Source of the DNA: Acidobacteriaceae bacterium
GTDB taxonomy: Bacteria; Acidobacteriota; Terriglobia; Terriglobales; Acidobacteriaceae
Reading direction: 5' to 3'
Length of the DNA: 44,968 bases
Assembly (NCBI GenBank): GCA_003132445.1
Contig: PKXU01000201.1
Coordinates: 139,300 to 184,267, forward strand
The notes beneath the pieces are model-generated. The model did not search any database and was not told where the DNA came from. It saw nothing but the letters and a program-made list of their open reading frames with translations. Shown piece after piece: positions 32,980-40,763 of this stretch. Numbering within the stretch: position 1 is the stretch's first letter; each line of letters starts with the position of its first letter. The translations under genes were made by a program, and so were the position numbers.

Positions 32980-34113
32980 ATGTCAATTACTGCACTCCAG
33001 CTTCATGGCGAAGGGTTGGGCGCGGCCGGTGTCAGCGAGTATCGTGGCGCGACGACTGCGGCCCGCTTCGGCGATCCACAGTCGGAGTTCGAGCAACTGC
33101 ACAAGAACTGTGGCGTCTATGACCTCGGTTTCCGCGCCAAAATCTCGCTCACGGGCAGCGATCGCGTGCGCTGGTTGAACGGCATGGTCACCAACAATAT
33201 CCGAGACCTCGCGGTGAATCAGGGCGTCTACGCGTTCTTATTGAATCCGCAGGGCCACATCCTCGGCGACCTTTTTGCCTACAACCGCGGAGAATCCATC
33301 ACCATTGATACCGACCGCGCGCAGGCGGAGAAAATTCTCGCGACCTTCGATCACTACATCATCATGGACGATGTTGAAGTCACGAATCTCAGCGAGCAAC
33401 TGACGGCATTAGGGATTGCGGGACCGAAGTCGCGGGAAGTCTTAACGGCCGCCGGCATTGCGGTTCCCGATACAAAACCCCTTCAGCTCGTCACTCCCCA
33501 ATGCGATTGCGAGTGCGACTGCTTGCAGTGCACCGTCGTGCGCGGCGAGGATCCGCCGCATGAATCCTACGAGATCTGGATTGCGTCTCAAGACGTGCGT
33601 AAACTTTGGGACGCATTGTTGGCGGCTGGAGCGGTGCCGGTGGGTTCCGAGGCGCTGGAGTTGCAGCGCATCGTCCAAGGCATTCCGCGCTATGGAGTGG
33701 ACATCCGCGAGCGCGACCTGCCCCAGGAAACCGAGCAAGCGCGCGCATTGAATTTCAATAAGGGATGCTACGTCGGCCAAGAAATTGTCGAGCGCATTCG
33801 CTCCCGTGGAGCGGTTCACCGCAAGTTCACGGGATTTGTCGCAGACGCAGAGTCACACATTGTGGCCGGAACGAAAATTGTAACCGGGGAGAAAGAAGTG
33901 GGTGAAGTCACCAGCGCCGCGTCCCTGCAACTGGAAACTGGTCCTAAAACGGTGTTGCTGGGATATATTCGACGCGAGATAGGCGTGCCCGGGCGCGAAG
34001 TGACAATAGGTCCGGCGAAGGCGACCGTAGTGCAACTGCCCGTCAGCGAGAGTGTGCTCTCTGGGATTGAGCATTCTGGGCTGGAGCATTCGCTGGAACA
34101 ACATTCGGCATGA
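32980..34113 (+). CDS. ygfZ: YgfZ/GcvT-like folate-binding protein with a cysteine-cluster insertion
   Basis: A 377-residue member of the GcvT-fold family that helps Fe-S enzymes such as MiaB, using tetrahydrofolate. The signature KGCYVGQE is at 261-268 (Cys263). N-terminal GcvT-like features include VYDLGFRAKISLTGSDRVRWLNGMVTNN and YAFLLNPQGHILGDLFAY. Residues 175-184 read CDCECDCLQC, five cysteines in ten residues between two ordinary strands, which is not a usual YgfZ feature. The C-terminus is three in-frame 15-bp repeats (GIEHS-GLEHS-LEQHS). ATG at 32980. Confidence 0.88.
   Translation: MSITALQLHGEGLGAAGVSEYRGATTAARFGDPQSEFEQLHKNCGVYDLGFRAKISLTGSDRVRWLNGMVTNNIRDLAVNQGVYAFLLNPQGHILGDLFAYNRGESITIDTDRAQAEKILATFDHYIIMDDVEVTNLSEQLTALGIAGPKSREVLTAAGIAVPDTKPLQLVTPQCDCECDCLQCTVVRGEDPPHESYEIWIASQDVRKLWDALLAAGAVPVGSEALELQRIVQGIPRYGVDIRERDLPQETEQARALNFNKGCYVGQEIVERIRSRGAVHRKFTGFVADAESHIVAGTKIVTGEKEVGEVTSAASLQLETGPKTVLLGYIRREIGVPGREVTIGPAKATVVQLPVSESVLSGIEHSGLEHSLEQHSA
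34063..34107. repeat. 15-bp tandem repeats at the 3' end of the YgfZ-like gene
   Basis: GGGATTGAGCATTCT, GGGCTGGAGCATTCG and CTGGAACAACATTCG at 34063-34077, 34078-34092 and 34093-34107, in frame, ending two codons before the stop. Confidence 0.9.
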
Positions 34114-34146
34114 AGGACGAGGCGCTGGAGCTCGGACTGCTAGGGC

Positions 34147-34191
34147 GTCATCCCGAAGCCCCGCGTCTTCACCAGCGGCGCGAGGGATATC
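34147..34191. repeat. Dispersed hairpin element (GTCATCC...GGATATC type)
   Basis: Head GTCATCCCGAAG and tail GCGCGAGGGATATC match the elements at 31752-31813 and 44014-44056. It lies in the gap before the DUF1844 gene. Confidence 0.6.
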
Positions 34192-34241
34192 CCATGAGGC
34201 ACACGACGGCAAAGATCCAATGATTAACAGGAGAAAGTTTT

Positions 34242-34844
34242 ATGGCTGAAAAGAAACACGAACAATCTGGCTTCAAAGTGACCGACCGACGGTTGTTCAC
34301 TTCAGAAGGTGAGTTGCGCGGCGACGCCACCGAGGAAGTCGAAGCGCCGAAGGCGGCGACGCCGATTGCAACGCAAGAGGCTCCCGCCGAAAAAACTCCG
34401 GCACCCGCGTCAGTCGATGCCGGCGCAATCCCCGACCGCGAAATGCCTATGCCGCCCACCAGCGCGGAACAGGACGCGCAAGCCGCCGCCTATCGCCAGT
34501 CGTCCAAGGACCTGGACGCGCAGGTAGAACTGAGTGGGCACTCCGCGAAAGATTTCGAGATTACCTTCGAGCGTTTTCTGGCCTCGCTCTATATGACTGC
34601 CATGATGCAATTGGGATTAATGCGGCAAAAAGGAGAACAGCCACAAGTCGATATCATTGGCGCTCGCCAGACCATCGATACCTTGAGCCTGATTGCGGAA
34701 AAAACGAAATCCAATCTCACGCCCGCCGAAGAGAACTTTCTGCAAAACAGCCTGTACGAGCTGCGCATGGCCTACGTAGAAGTAACCAACGCTCTCGCGC
34801 GGCCTCCGCAGCCCGGTCCCGCCACCGGAACCGGCGGGCGGTGA
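34242..34844 (+). CDS. DUF1844 protein
   Basis: A 200-residue protein. The N-terminal half is polar and low-complexity (Glu/Ala/Pro-rich, about 25-90). The C-terminal half is the DUF1844 domain: FERFLASLYMTAMMQLGLM, QPQVDIIGARQTIDTLSLIAEKTKSNLTPAEENFLQNSLYELRMAYVEV. Function unknown; the helical domain is widespread in Acidobacteria and Deltaproteobacteria. ATG at 34242 with AGGAGA upstream. The PhnP-like gene follows directly. Confidence 0.9.
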   Translation: MAEKKHEQSGFKVTDRRLFTSEGELRGDATEEVEAPKAATPIATQEAPAEKTPAPASVDAGAIPDREMPMPPTSAEQDAQAAAYRQSSKDLDAQVELSGHSAKDFEITFERFLASLYMTAMMQLGLMRQKGEQPQVDIIGARQTIDTLSLIAEKTKSNLTPAEENFLQNSLYELRMAYVEVTNALARPPQPGPATGTGGR

Positions 34845-34864
34845 AAGCAGATGAAAGCCAGAAG

Positions 34865-35638
34865 ATGAAGGCGACATTGACCGTTCTGGGCAGCGGCACT
34901 TCCATGGGCGTGCCCACCCTGGGATGCGACTGCGCCGTCTGCCACTCGACCGATCCCCACGATCGCCGCACCCGCCCTTCCATCATGCTCCAGTACGACG
35001 GCAAGGTCGTGCTCATCGACACTACTCCTGACTTTTACCTGCAGGCGGTTCGCGAAAACATTACTCGCGTCGATGCCGTGCTCTACACCCACACTCACGC
35101 CGACCACATTCTCGGCATCGACGACCTGCGCCCTCTCAGTTACCGGCACAAGCCGCAGAAACTGCCGCTTTACGCGCGCCCTGACGCAGCCGCATTTCTG
35201 CGAAGAATGTTCAGCTACATCTTCGACGCCGACTATAAATTCGGCGGCCTTCCTTTACTCGAACTGCGCCCCATCGACGGCCCAGTGGATGTGCTGGGGG
35301 TGCGCTTCGTGCCCGTGATTCTGATTCATGGAGAAACGCAGATTTATGGATATCGCTTTGGTTCAGCCGCTTACCTCACCGATCACAGCGAAATCCCGGA
35401 GTCGTCGCTCCACCAACTCGAAGGGTTGGACATTTTATTTCTCGATGCGCTCCGGCACAAGCCCCATCCCACGCACTCGACAGTCAAGAATTCACTGGCC
35501 ATCGTGGATCGCCTAAAGCCAAAGCGCGCCTTCTTCACCCACATTTGCCACGACCTGGGTCACGAAGCTACCAACGCGACCTTGCCGCGGCACGTGCGTT
35601 TGTCGTATGACGGAATGAAATTAGAATTTGAAATCTGA
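34865..35638 (+). CDS. PhnP-like metallo-beta-lactamase-fold phosphodiesterase
   Basis: A 257-residue MBL hydrolase similar to PhnP/lipoate-regulated relatives. The N-terminus TVLGSGTSMGVPTLGCDCAVC is the family opening with its cysteine site; metal ligands are THTHADHILG; further motifs are DLRPLSY, ILIHGETQIYGYRFGSAAYLTDHSEIP, LDALRHKPHPTHSTV and THICHDLGHE. Cyclic phosphodiester hydrolysis is likely but the substrate is unassigned. A GTG at 34841 overlaps the DUF1844 stop (GTGA) and is an alternative start, adding eight residues. Translational coupling with the DUF1844 gene is likely. Confidence 0.85.
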   Translation: MKATLTVLGSGTSMGVPTLGCDCAVCHSTDPHDRRTRPSIMLQYDGKVVLIDTTPDFYLQAVRENITRVDAVLYTHTHADHILGIDDLRPLSYRHKPQKLPLYARPDAAAFLRRMFSYIFDADYKFGGLPLLELRPIDGPVDVLGVRFVPVILIHGETQIYGYRFGSAAYLTDHSEIPESSLHQLEGLDILFLDALRHKPHPTHSTVKNSLAIVDRLKPKRAFFTHICHDLGHEATNATLPRHVRLSYDGMKLEFEI

Positions 35639-35645
35639 CGGTCTT

Positions 35646-35735
35646 AACCGCCGAGGGCGCAGAGAAAATATAAGACTACTGAAGTGAAAAACAATTCTAT
35701 GGTTTTCCTCTGCGAACTCAGCGTGCTCGGCGGTT
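35646..35735. repeat. Long imperfect palindrome upstream of ribF
   Basis: AACCGCCGAG (35646-35655) pairs with CTCGGCGGTT (35726-35735), and inside it CGCAGAG (35658-35664) pairs with CTCTGCG (35708-35714). The centre is AT-rich. The whole is about 90 bp and fills most of the gap between the PhnP-like gene and ribF. Confidence 0.8.
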
Positions 35736-35747
35736 GATTCCTGAACG

Positions 35748-36710
35748 ATGCAAATCTTCCACAAACTCGAAGACATTCCCGCCAGCTTCGGTCCGGCGCT
35801 GGTAAGCGTGGGCAACTTCGACGGCGTGCATCGCGCGCATGCCCATGTATTGAAGGAAATCGTTGCCCGCGCACGATCGAGCCAAGCCACGGCCGTCGCT
35901 GTCACCTTCGAACCACATCCCACGCGGATTCTCCGGCCCGAGGCCGGGCTCAAGCTGCTCACTCCCACTCCGGAAAAACTGCACTTGCTCGAAGCCACTG
36001 GCATCGACGCCGTGCTGCTGCTTCCCTTTGGCCGCGATCTCTCGCTGATGACGCCTCGGCAGTTTGCCGAACGCATTCTCAAGAAGAAGCTGCACGCACG
36101 CGAGGTTCACGAAGGATTCAATTTCCGTTTCGGCCATAAGGCAGCGGGCGACATGAACCTGCTCGCCGAACTCGGCCGCGAGATGGGCTTCGAGGTCAAG
36201 GTCTATCCTGAGATGACGCTGCGCGGAGAAACCGTCTCCAGCAGCCACATTCGCAAGCTTCTCAATTCCGGTCGCGTCAGCCGCGCGCGGCATCTGCTCT
36301 CACGGCCATTCTGCATTCTCGGCACGCCCGGACGCGGCCGCGGCTACGGCTCCAAGTACACCGTACCCACCATCAACCTCGCGCGCTACGAAGAACTCGT
36401 GCCGCAAGACGGCGTCTACATCACCTGGACGCGCGTCGGCAGCGAGCGCTTTAATTCCGTCACCAACGTCGGCAACCGTCCCACCTTCGGCGCAGAATTA
36501 TTCGCCATCGAAACTCATCTGCTCAACTTCCATCCCATCGAACTCACGCCGGAGACCGAAGTCGAAATCTGCTTCCTCCAGCGACTGCGCGACGAAATCA
36601 AATTCCCCACCGTAGATACGCTTCGCGAGCAAATTGCCCGCGACGTGAAAAAGGCGCGTCGATATTTTCATTTGCTGGAAAAGACCAGCAGCACGGTAAA
36701 AGCCCATTAG
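35748..36710 (+). CDS. ribF: Bifunctional riboflavin kinase / FMN adenylyltransferase
   Basis: Makes FMN and FAD from riboflavin (EC 2.7.1.26 and 2.7.7.2), cytoplasmic. The 320 residues have the adenylyltransferase half with ALVSVGNFDGVHRAH, FEPHPTRIL, FGHKAAGD and the SSSHIRKLLNSGRV motif; the kinase half with GRGRGYGSKYTVPTINL, GVYITW, VTNVGNRPTFG and FLQRLRDEIKFPTVDTLREQIARD. Length and order are standard. ATG at 35748 follows the palindromic repeat by 12 nt. No FMN riboswitch-like conserved sequence is visible upstream. Confidence 0.94.
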   Translation: MQIFHKLEDIPASFGPALVSVGNFDGVHRAHAHVLKEIVARARSSQATAVAVTFEPHPTRILRPEAGLKLLTPTPEKLHLLEATGIDAVLLLPFGRDLSLMTPRQFAERILKKKLHAREVHEGFNFRFGHKAAGDMNLLAELGREMGFEVKVYPEMTLRGETVSSSHIRKLLNSGRVSRARHLLSRPFCILGTPGRGRGYGSKYTVPTINLARYEELVPQDGVYITWTRVGSERFNSVTNVGNRPTFGAELFAIETHLLNFHPIELTPETEVEICFLQRLRDEIKFPTVDTLREQIARDVKKARRYFHLLEKTSSTVKAH

Positions 36711-36783
36711 GCCGTGCTCTTTCGAGTAACCTCCTCCCCCGCCATTCCCCGCTAAAATGTATTTTTACCGAAGACATTTTCCG

Positions 36784-36840
36784 GGACTCATAGCTCAGCA
36801 CACACTAACTCATAACTCAGGACTCATAGCTCAGGACTCA
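36784..36840. repeat. 7-bp tandem repeat array upstream of murA
   Basis: Heptamers GGACTCA, TAGCTCA and TAACTCA alternate about eight times (one extra base near 36805), up to 6 nt before the murA ATG. The shared core is ACTCA/GCTCA, related to the array at 2-120. Confidence 0.85.
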
Positions 36841-36846
36841 ATAATC

Positions 36847-38142
36847 ATGGACAAGTTCATCCTTCGCGGCGGAGAGCCCCTGCTCGGCACCGTCCACATC
36901 AGCGGCGCAAAAAATGCCGCCCTTCCCTGCATGGCCGCAGCCTTGCTCACCGATCAGCCCGTCATTCTCGAAAACGTTCCCCAGGTTCGCGACATCCAGA
37001 CCACGCGCAACCTGCTGGCCGCCATGGGCGCCGAAGTCGAACTCGGCTACGGACGCGCGCAGCATCGCACCAGCATCCACTGCGCCACGCTGAACGCTCC
37101 CGAAGCCTCCTACGAACTGGTCAAAACCATGCGCGCCTCCACGCTCGTCCTGGGTCCGCTCGTAGCCCGATGCGGTCACGCGCGCGTCTCGCTTCCCGGC
37201 GGCTGCGCCATCGGAGCTCGTCCCATCGATCTGCACATCAAAGGCCTCGAAAAACTCGGCGCAAAGATCACGCAGGAACACGGCTACGTCGAAGCCAGCA
37301 CCGGCCGCCTCAAGGGCGCGGAAATTGTTTTCGACAAGATCACCGTCACCGGCACCGAAGACCTGCTCATGGCCGCGACCCTCGCCGAGGGCGAAACTAT
37401 CCTGCAGAACTGCGCTCGTGAGCCTGAGGTCGCCGATCTCGCCGCCCTTCTCAACAAAATGGGAGCGAAGATCGAAGGCGCCGGAACTCCCACCATTCGC
37501 ATTAAAGGTGTGAGCAAGCTGAAAGGCGCAAAACACCGCATCATCCCCGACCGCATCGAAGCCGGCACCTTCATCATCGCCGGCGCCATGACTGGGGGCG
37601 ATCTCAACATCGCCGGCTGCGATCCCACTCACCTCGACGCGCTGCTGAGCAAGCTGCACGAAGTCGGCGTGAAAACTAAATGCACGGCTGATTCCGTCCG
37701 CGTCATGGGCGACAACCCCTTCACCGCCACCGATATGTCAACCGAAGAGCATCCCGGATTTCCCACCGACTGCCAGGCGCAATTCATGGCCTTGGCCACG
37801 CAGGCGGAAGGCACATCGATCATCACCGAAAATATTTTTGAAAACCGATTCATGCATGCGCAGGAACTGGTGCGCATGGGCGCCAACATCAAAATTGAAG
37901 GGCGCCGCGCCGTCGTCCGCGGCAAGACTCCGCTGAGCGCAGCCGCAGTGCTGGCCAGCGACCTGCGCGCCTCGGCCTCACTCGTGCTCGCCGCCCTGGT
38001 CGCCGACGGCGAGACCATCATCGACCGCGTCTACCACATCGACCGTGGCTACGAGCACATCGAGGAAAAGTTAAAAGGCGTGGGCGCGCAAATCCGCCGC
38101 ATCGGCGAAATGTTCCCCAAAAAAGCCGCGGCGGTAAGGTAG
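36847..38142 (+). CDS. murA: UDP-N-acetylglucosamine 1-carboxyvinyltransferase
   Basis: First committed step of murein synthesis (EC 2.5.1.7), cytoplasmic. The 431 residues show [24 protein letters not shown] (Lys22), [16 protein letters not shown], the PEP-binding catalytic Cys120 in [69 protein letters not shown] and [17 protein letters not shown]. The open frame extends 30 codons upstream through the 7-bp repeats, but the family N-terminus begins at ATG 36847 (MDKFILRGG), chosen here. The Cys rather than Asp form predicts fosfomycin sensitivity. Confidence 0.95.
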   Translation: MDKFILRGGEPLLGTVHISGAKNAALPCMAAALLTDQPVILENVPQVRDIQTTRNLLAAMGAEVELGYGRAQHRTSIHCATLNAPEASYELVKTMRASTLVLGPLVARCGHARVSLPGGCAIGARPIDLHIKGLEKLGAKITQEHGYVEASTGRLKGAEIVFDKITVTGTEDLLMAATLAEGETILQNCAREPEVADLAALLNKMGAKIEGAGTPTIRIKGVSKLKGAKHRIIPDRIEAGTFIIAGAMTGGDLNIAGCDPTHLDALLSKLHEVGVKTKCTADSVRVMGDNPFTATDMSTEEHPGFPTDCQAQFMALATQAEGTSIITENIFENRFMHAQELVRMGANIKIEGRRAVVRGKTPLSAAAVLASDLRASASLVLAALVADGETIIDRVYHIDRGYEHIEEKLKGVGAQIRRIGEMFPKKAAAVR

Positions 38143-38272
38143 CGTCACGCGCAGACCTACCCCGAGCGCAGGGCGAAGGAATCCCGGTCCGTCGGAAAGG
38201 TCATTGCGTGAAATGGAGATGTTTCGCCAGTTATCGAATTCCGGTTACGCTGGATATAACGCAACTACCGGC

Positions 38273-39032
38273 TCAAGCCGCGCGCTCCAAGGCCACTGGC
38301 TTCCTCAGCGTACATCGGACGACCGCAGTCAGGAACTCGCGGGTAAACTGGTTATGCAGCGACTTTAGTCGCCGGATCGGAACAAGTTCGAATTGCTCGA
38401 CGGCAAAGGAGCTCCTCTTGAGAAGCCCTTCGAACCGGCGAATCGTCATTTGATTCAGTCCACCCTCGACTTCGCTGAACTTCCCCGCTCCGTCGTTTTT
38501 GAATTGAGCTCTCCATTGAATGAGAGCCTTTTCCTTCAGCACAACATGGGCCCATGGGAAAACAGAAAACAAATGGCCGCCGAGCGGATGATACCAAGGT
38601 GGGTCCAAAGCTTATAAAGGCGCACCCACCGGGTTCGAGCAGCGAATACATTGCCTGCAGGACTGCATCCGGTTCCGCAAAATGTTCAAAGGAGTCAAAG
38701 GAAACGATGACTTCCACAGGACTCTCGACCCGGCTAACAAACTCGCATCGGCCAGCGATTCCAGCCTTCTCCGCCTGCTCTCGCGCAACGCGCAACCACT
38801 TTTCCGAGATGTCGAGCCCGATCACGCGTTTAGCCCCAAGCAGTGCCATCTCCTTTGCCTCCGCGCCGGGGCCGCATCCGAAATCGAGGACGACTTTATC
38901 CCTGATCTCAGCTTCGATGCCCGGCAAGAGAACTCGCAGCTTGCTCTTCCCTGTGTACGCGCCGCCGTCCATCGTGGAAGGCAACCGGGTAGCAATTCGC
39001 CGGAGGAGGCTGTACTCAAATGAGGTCAGCAT
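38273..39032 (-). pseudogene. SAM-dependent methyltransferase gene with a +1 frameshift
   Basis: From ATG 39032 the frame encodes YSLLRRIATRLPSTMDGG, VVLDFGCGPGAEAKEMALLGAKRVIGLDISEKWL and VIVSFDSFEHFAEPDAVLQAMYSLLEPGGCAFISFGP, a class I methyltransferase. After about residue 142 it runs into unrelated sequence. The continuation is in another frame: PPWYHPLGGHLFSVFPWAHVV, GGLNQMTIRRFEGLL, LVPIRRLKSLHNQFTREFLTAVVRC, ending at 38273. Removing one G from the GGG at 38601-38603 joins FGP to PWYHPLGG and restores about 252 residues. Either a recent inactivation, a sequencing error or programmed frameshifting; the first two are likelier. Confidence 0.88.
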
Positions 39033-39188
39033 ATGTCAGTGATCCTACCCGTGGCCGCGTAACTTTACTACCCTTCAAACCCAATACGACAACGGATCGT
39101 TGATGAAAACAGGCACCGATGGCACTTATCGACTAAACGAAAGCTGCCTTCCCGCAGAGTACGACGGCAGGGTACGACGTAAGAGCAA

Positions 39189-39701
39189 TTACTCCTCACG
39201 CGTCAACCGCTCAATCAACTCCCGATGCTGCGGATAGCGCGTCGTCAACTCCGCCCGCTTCCCCATCTCGAAGTCTTCAAAATCGAATCCCGGCGCGACC
39301 GTGCATCCCACCAGCGCAAACGAATTCCAACCGGCCACATGCGACGCGAACCAGCACCCCGCCGGGACCACCGCCTGAAACACCTGCCCCGCGTCCGGAT
39401 CGCTCCCCAACCGAAGCTGCGAATACTCTCCTTCCGCATCGATCACATGCACCAGCAGCGGCTCTCCCCTATAAAAGTGCCAGACTTCGTCTGAGCGCAA
39501 GCGGTGAAACGCCGAGAAGTTTTTCCCCTCCAGCAAAAAGTAAATCGCGGTCGAGGCCGCTCGCGCTCCCCCAAACCCTTCCGGCAGCGCCTCGCGTGGA
39601 ATCGTCACACTCGCCCGGTAGGTTTGGCGGAAATATCCGCCCTCCGGATGCGGCTCGAGTCGCAACTCCTCAATCCAGTATCCAGGTTTCCCCTTAACCA
39701 T
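39189..39701 (-). CDS. DUF985 cupin-fold protein
   Basis: A 170-residue single-domain cupin: IEELRLEPHPEGGYFRQTYRAS at the N-terminus, AIYFLLEGKNFSAFHRLRSDEVWHFYRGEPLLVHVID with the cupin motif, VVPAGCWFASHVAGWNSFALVGCTVAPGFDFEDFEM at the end. This is the classic DUF985/Cupin_5 pattern. Function not established; a small-molecule enzyme or binding role is usual for the fold. ATG at 39701. Confidence 0.9.
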   Translation of the reverse strand: MVKGKPGYWIEELRLEPHPEGGYFRQTYRASVTIPREALPEGFGGARAASTAIYFLLEGKNFSAFHRLRSDEVWHFYRGEPLLVHVIDAEGEYSQLRLGSDPDAGQVFQAVVPAGCWFASHVAGWNSFALVGCTVAPGFDFEDFEMGKRAELTTRYPQHRELIERLTREE

Positions 39702-39907
39702 TTCTATACTCTACGCTCGCGTTTAGGATCTGGATGTCTTACGGGATGCTCGGATCAGTGCCTGAGGATCACGGGCGCGGCGGTAATGCGTGTGAAATCA
39801 CGATTGCGAAAGCAAAAAAGTCCAGAGCAAAACAATCACCGGGAATCACAGAGCAATTCAGCCCTGCGTCCCCGGTGCATTCTCTTCGTGCAATGCCTAT
39901 TGCCTAG

Positions 39908-40435
39908 CTATTGCACCATGATTTTCGTTCCGCTCGCATCCAGCGTACCCTTCACACGAACGCGCTTGCCTTCAAACTTGGCCACGTCCGTCTGGTGGTC
40001 GATGTCCCACATCTTCCCTGAATCATCCTTCAGCATGTACTTGTCCCCTGACTTCACCACCGTTCCCGTGAACGACTGAGCATCGCCGCTCGCTGTGGGG
40101 GTAGTTCCCGCGGAAGAAGTACCCGCGGCCGGCATATTATCCTTCGAACTCGGAGCCTGCGAAGGGGTTTGCGGGGCAGGCGCCTGTGCAGAAGGTGTCT
40201 GTTGCGTTGCCGGCGGGTTATCCGGAGTCGGGGTCGGCTGGGTTTGCGGCGTCTGCTGTGACGGCGGTGTGTCCGGCGTAGGCGTCGATTGTGTCTGCGG
40301 CGTCGATTGGTCCGACGGGGTTGAAGTAGTTTGAGCGAATGCGCTGCCCCAGGAGATCATGCCGAAAACGACGGCCAGGGTGGCGATAGAAGAGAGAGAT
40401 AGAATCCGATTTTTCACAATTCCTCCAGGAGCCAT
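39908..40435 (-). CDS. Exported Thr/Pro/Gln-repeat protein with DUF5818 domain
   Basis: A 175-residue protein with signal peptide (VKNRILSLSSIATLAVVFGMISWGSAFAQ), then a low-complexity region (about 36-110) of degenerate TPQTQSTPTPD and TPPSQQTP repeats, then a small beta domain FTGTVVKSGDKYMLKDDSGKMWDIDHQTDVAKFEGKRVRVKGTLD, matching DUF5818. Periplasmic. ATG 40435 has AAGGAG 6 nt upstream; a GTG at 40417 behind GGAGGA is a second possible start and would give a neater signal peptide. Confidence 0.82.
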   Translation of the reverse strand: MAPGGIVKNRILSLSSIATLAVVFGMISWGSAFAQTTSTPSDQSTPQTQSTPTPDTPPSQQTPQTQPTPTPDNPPATQQTPSAQAPAPQTPSQAPSSKDNMPAAGTSSAGTTPTASGDAQSFTGTVVKSGDKYMLKDDSGKMWDIDHQTDVAKFEGKRVRVKGTLDASGTKIMVQ

Positions 40436-40763
40436 ACGGCTCTCCTTCCGCAGCTAGCAAACGAAATGCCGTGAAGTTGCATTTTTGTTAATCAGGCTCA
40501 CCGTCTATTGAACTTGAACGATTTATCTGGATTTATGAAACAAGTGAGCGCCCATGTCGGGAATGTTTTCTCGCCGAATACACTGGATGCTGTAGTCAGA
40601 ATCCTCCCCGCTCGCAAGGTCGCAAGCTTCGATAGCGAGCATTTCTTTCCCGCTGAACGAAGCCAATCCCAAGTAAAAAAGGGCCGCACATGTATGCAGC
40701 CCCTGAATATGGTCCGCCGGCGAAAGACGGCAAAATCAAAGACGGTGAATATCAGCGAGAGAT
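40436..40763. other. Gap between the DUF5818 gene and pnp
   Basis: 328 nt without a supported gene. It holds the pnp terminator at 40675-40702 and presumably the promoter of the DUF5818 gene. Open frames here have no recognisable content. Confidence 0.6.
40675..40702 (-). terminator. Rho-independent terminator after pnp
   Basis: On the minus strand, GGGCTGCA-TACATG-TGCGGCCC (one mismatch) is followed by six T residues. It lies about 60 nt past the pnp stop codon. Confidence 0.8.

Noticed and set aside
35640-35747. FMN riboswitch before ribF
   Set aside because: The gap is a simple nested palindrome; none of the conserved riboswitch words is visible.
36757-36846. Thirty-residue N-terminal extension of MurA
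   Set aside because: It is a translation of promoter DNA and the 7-bp repeats; MurA proteins begin at the MDKFILRGG segment.
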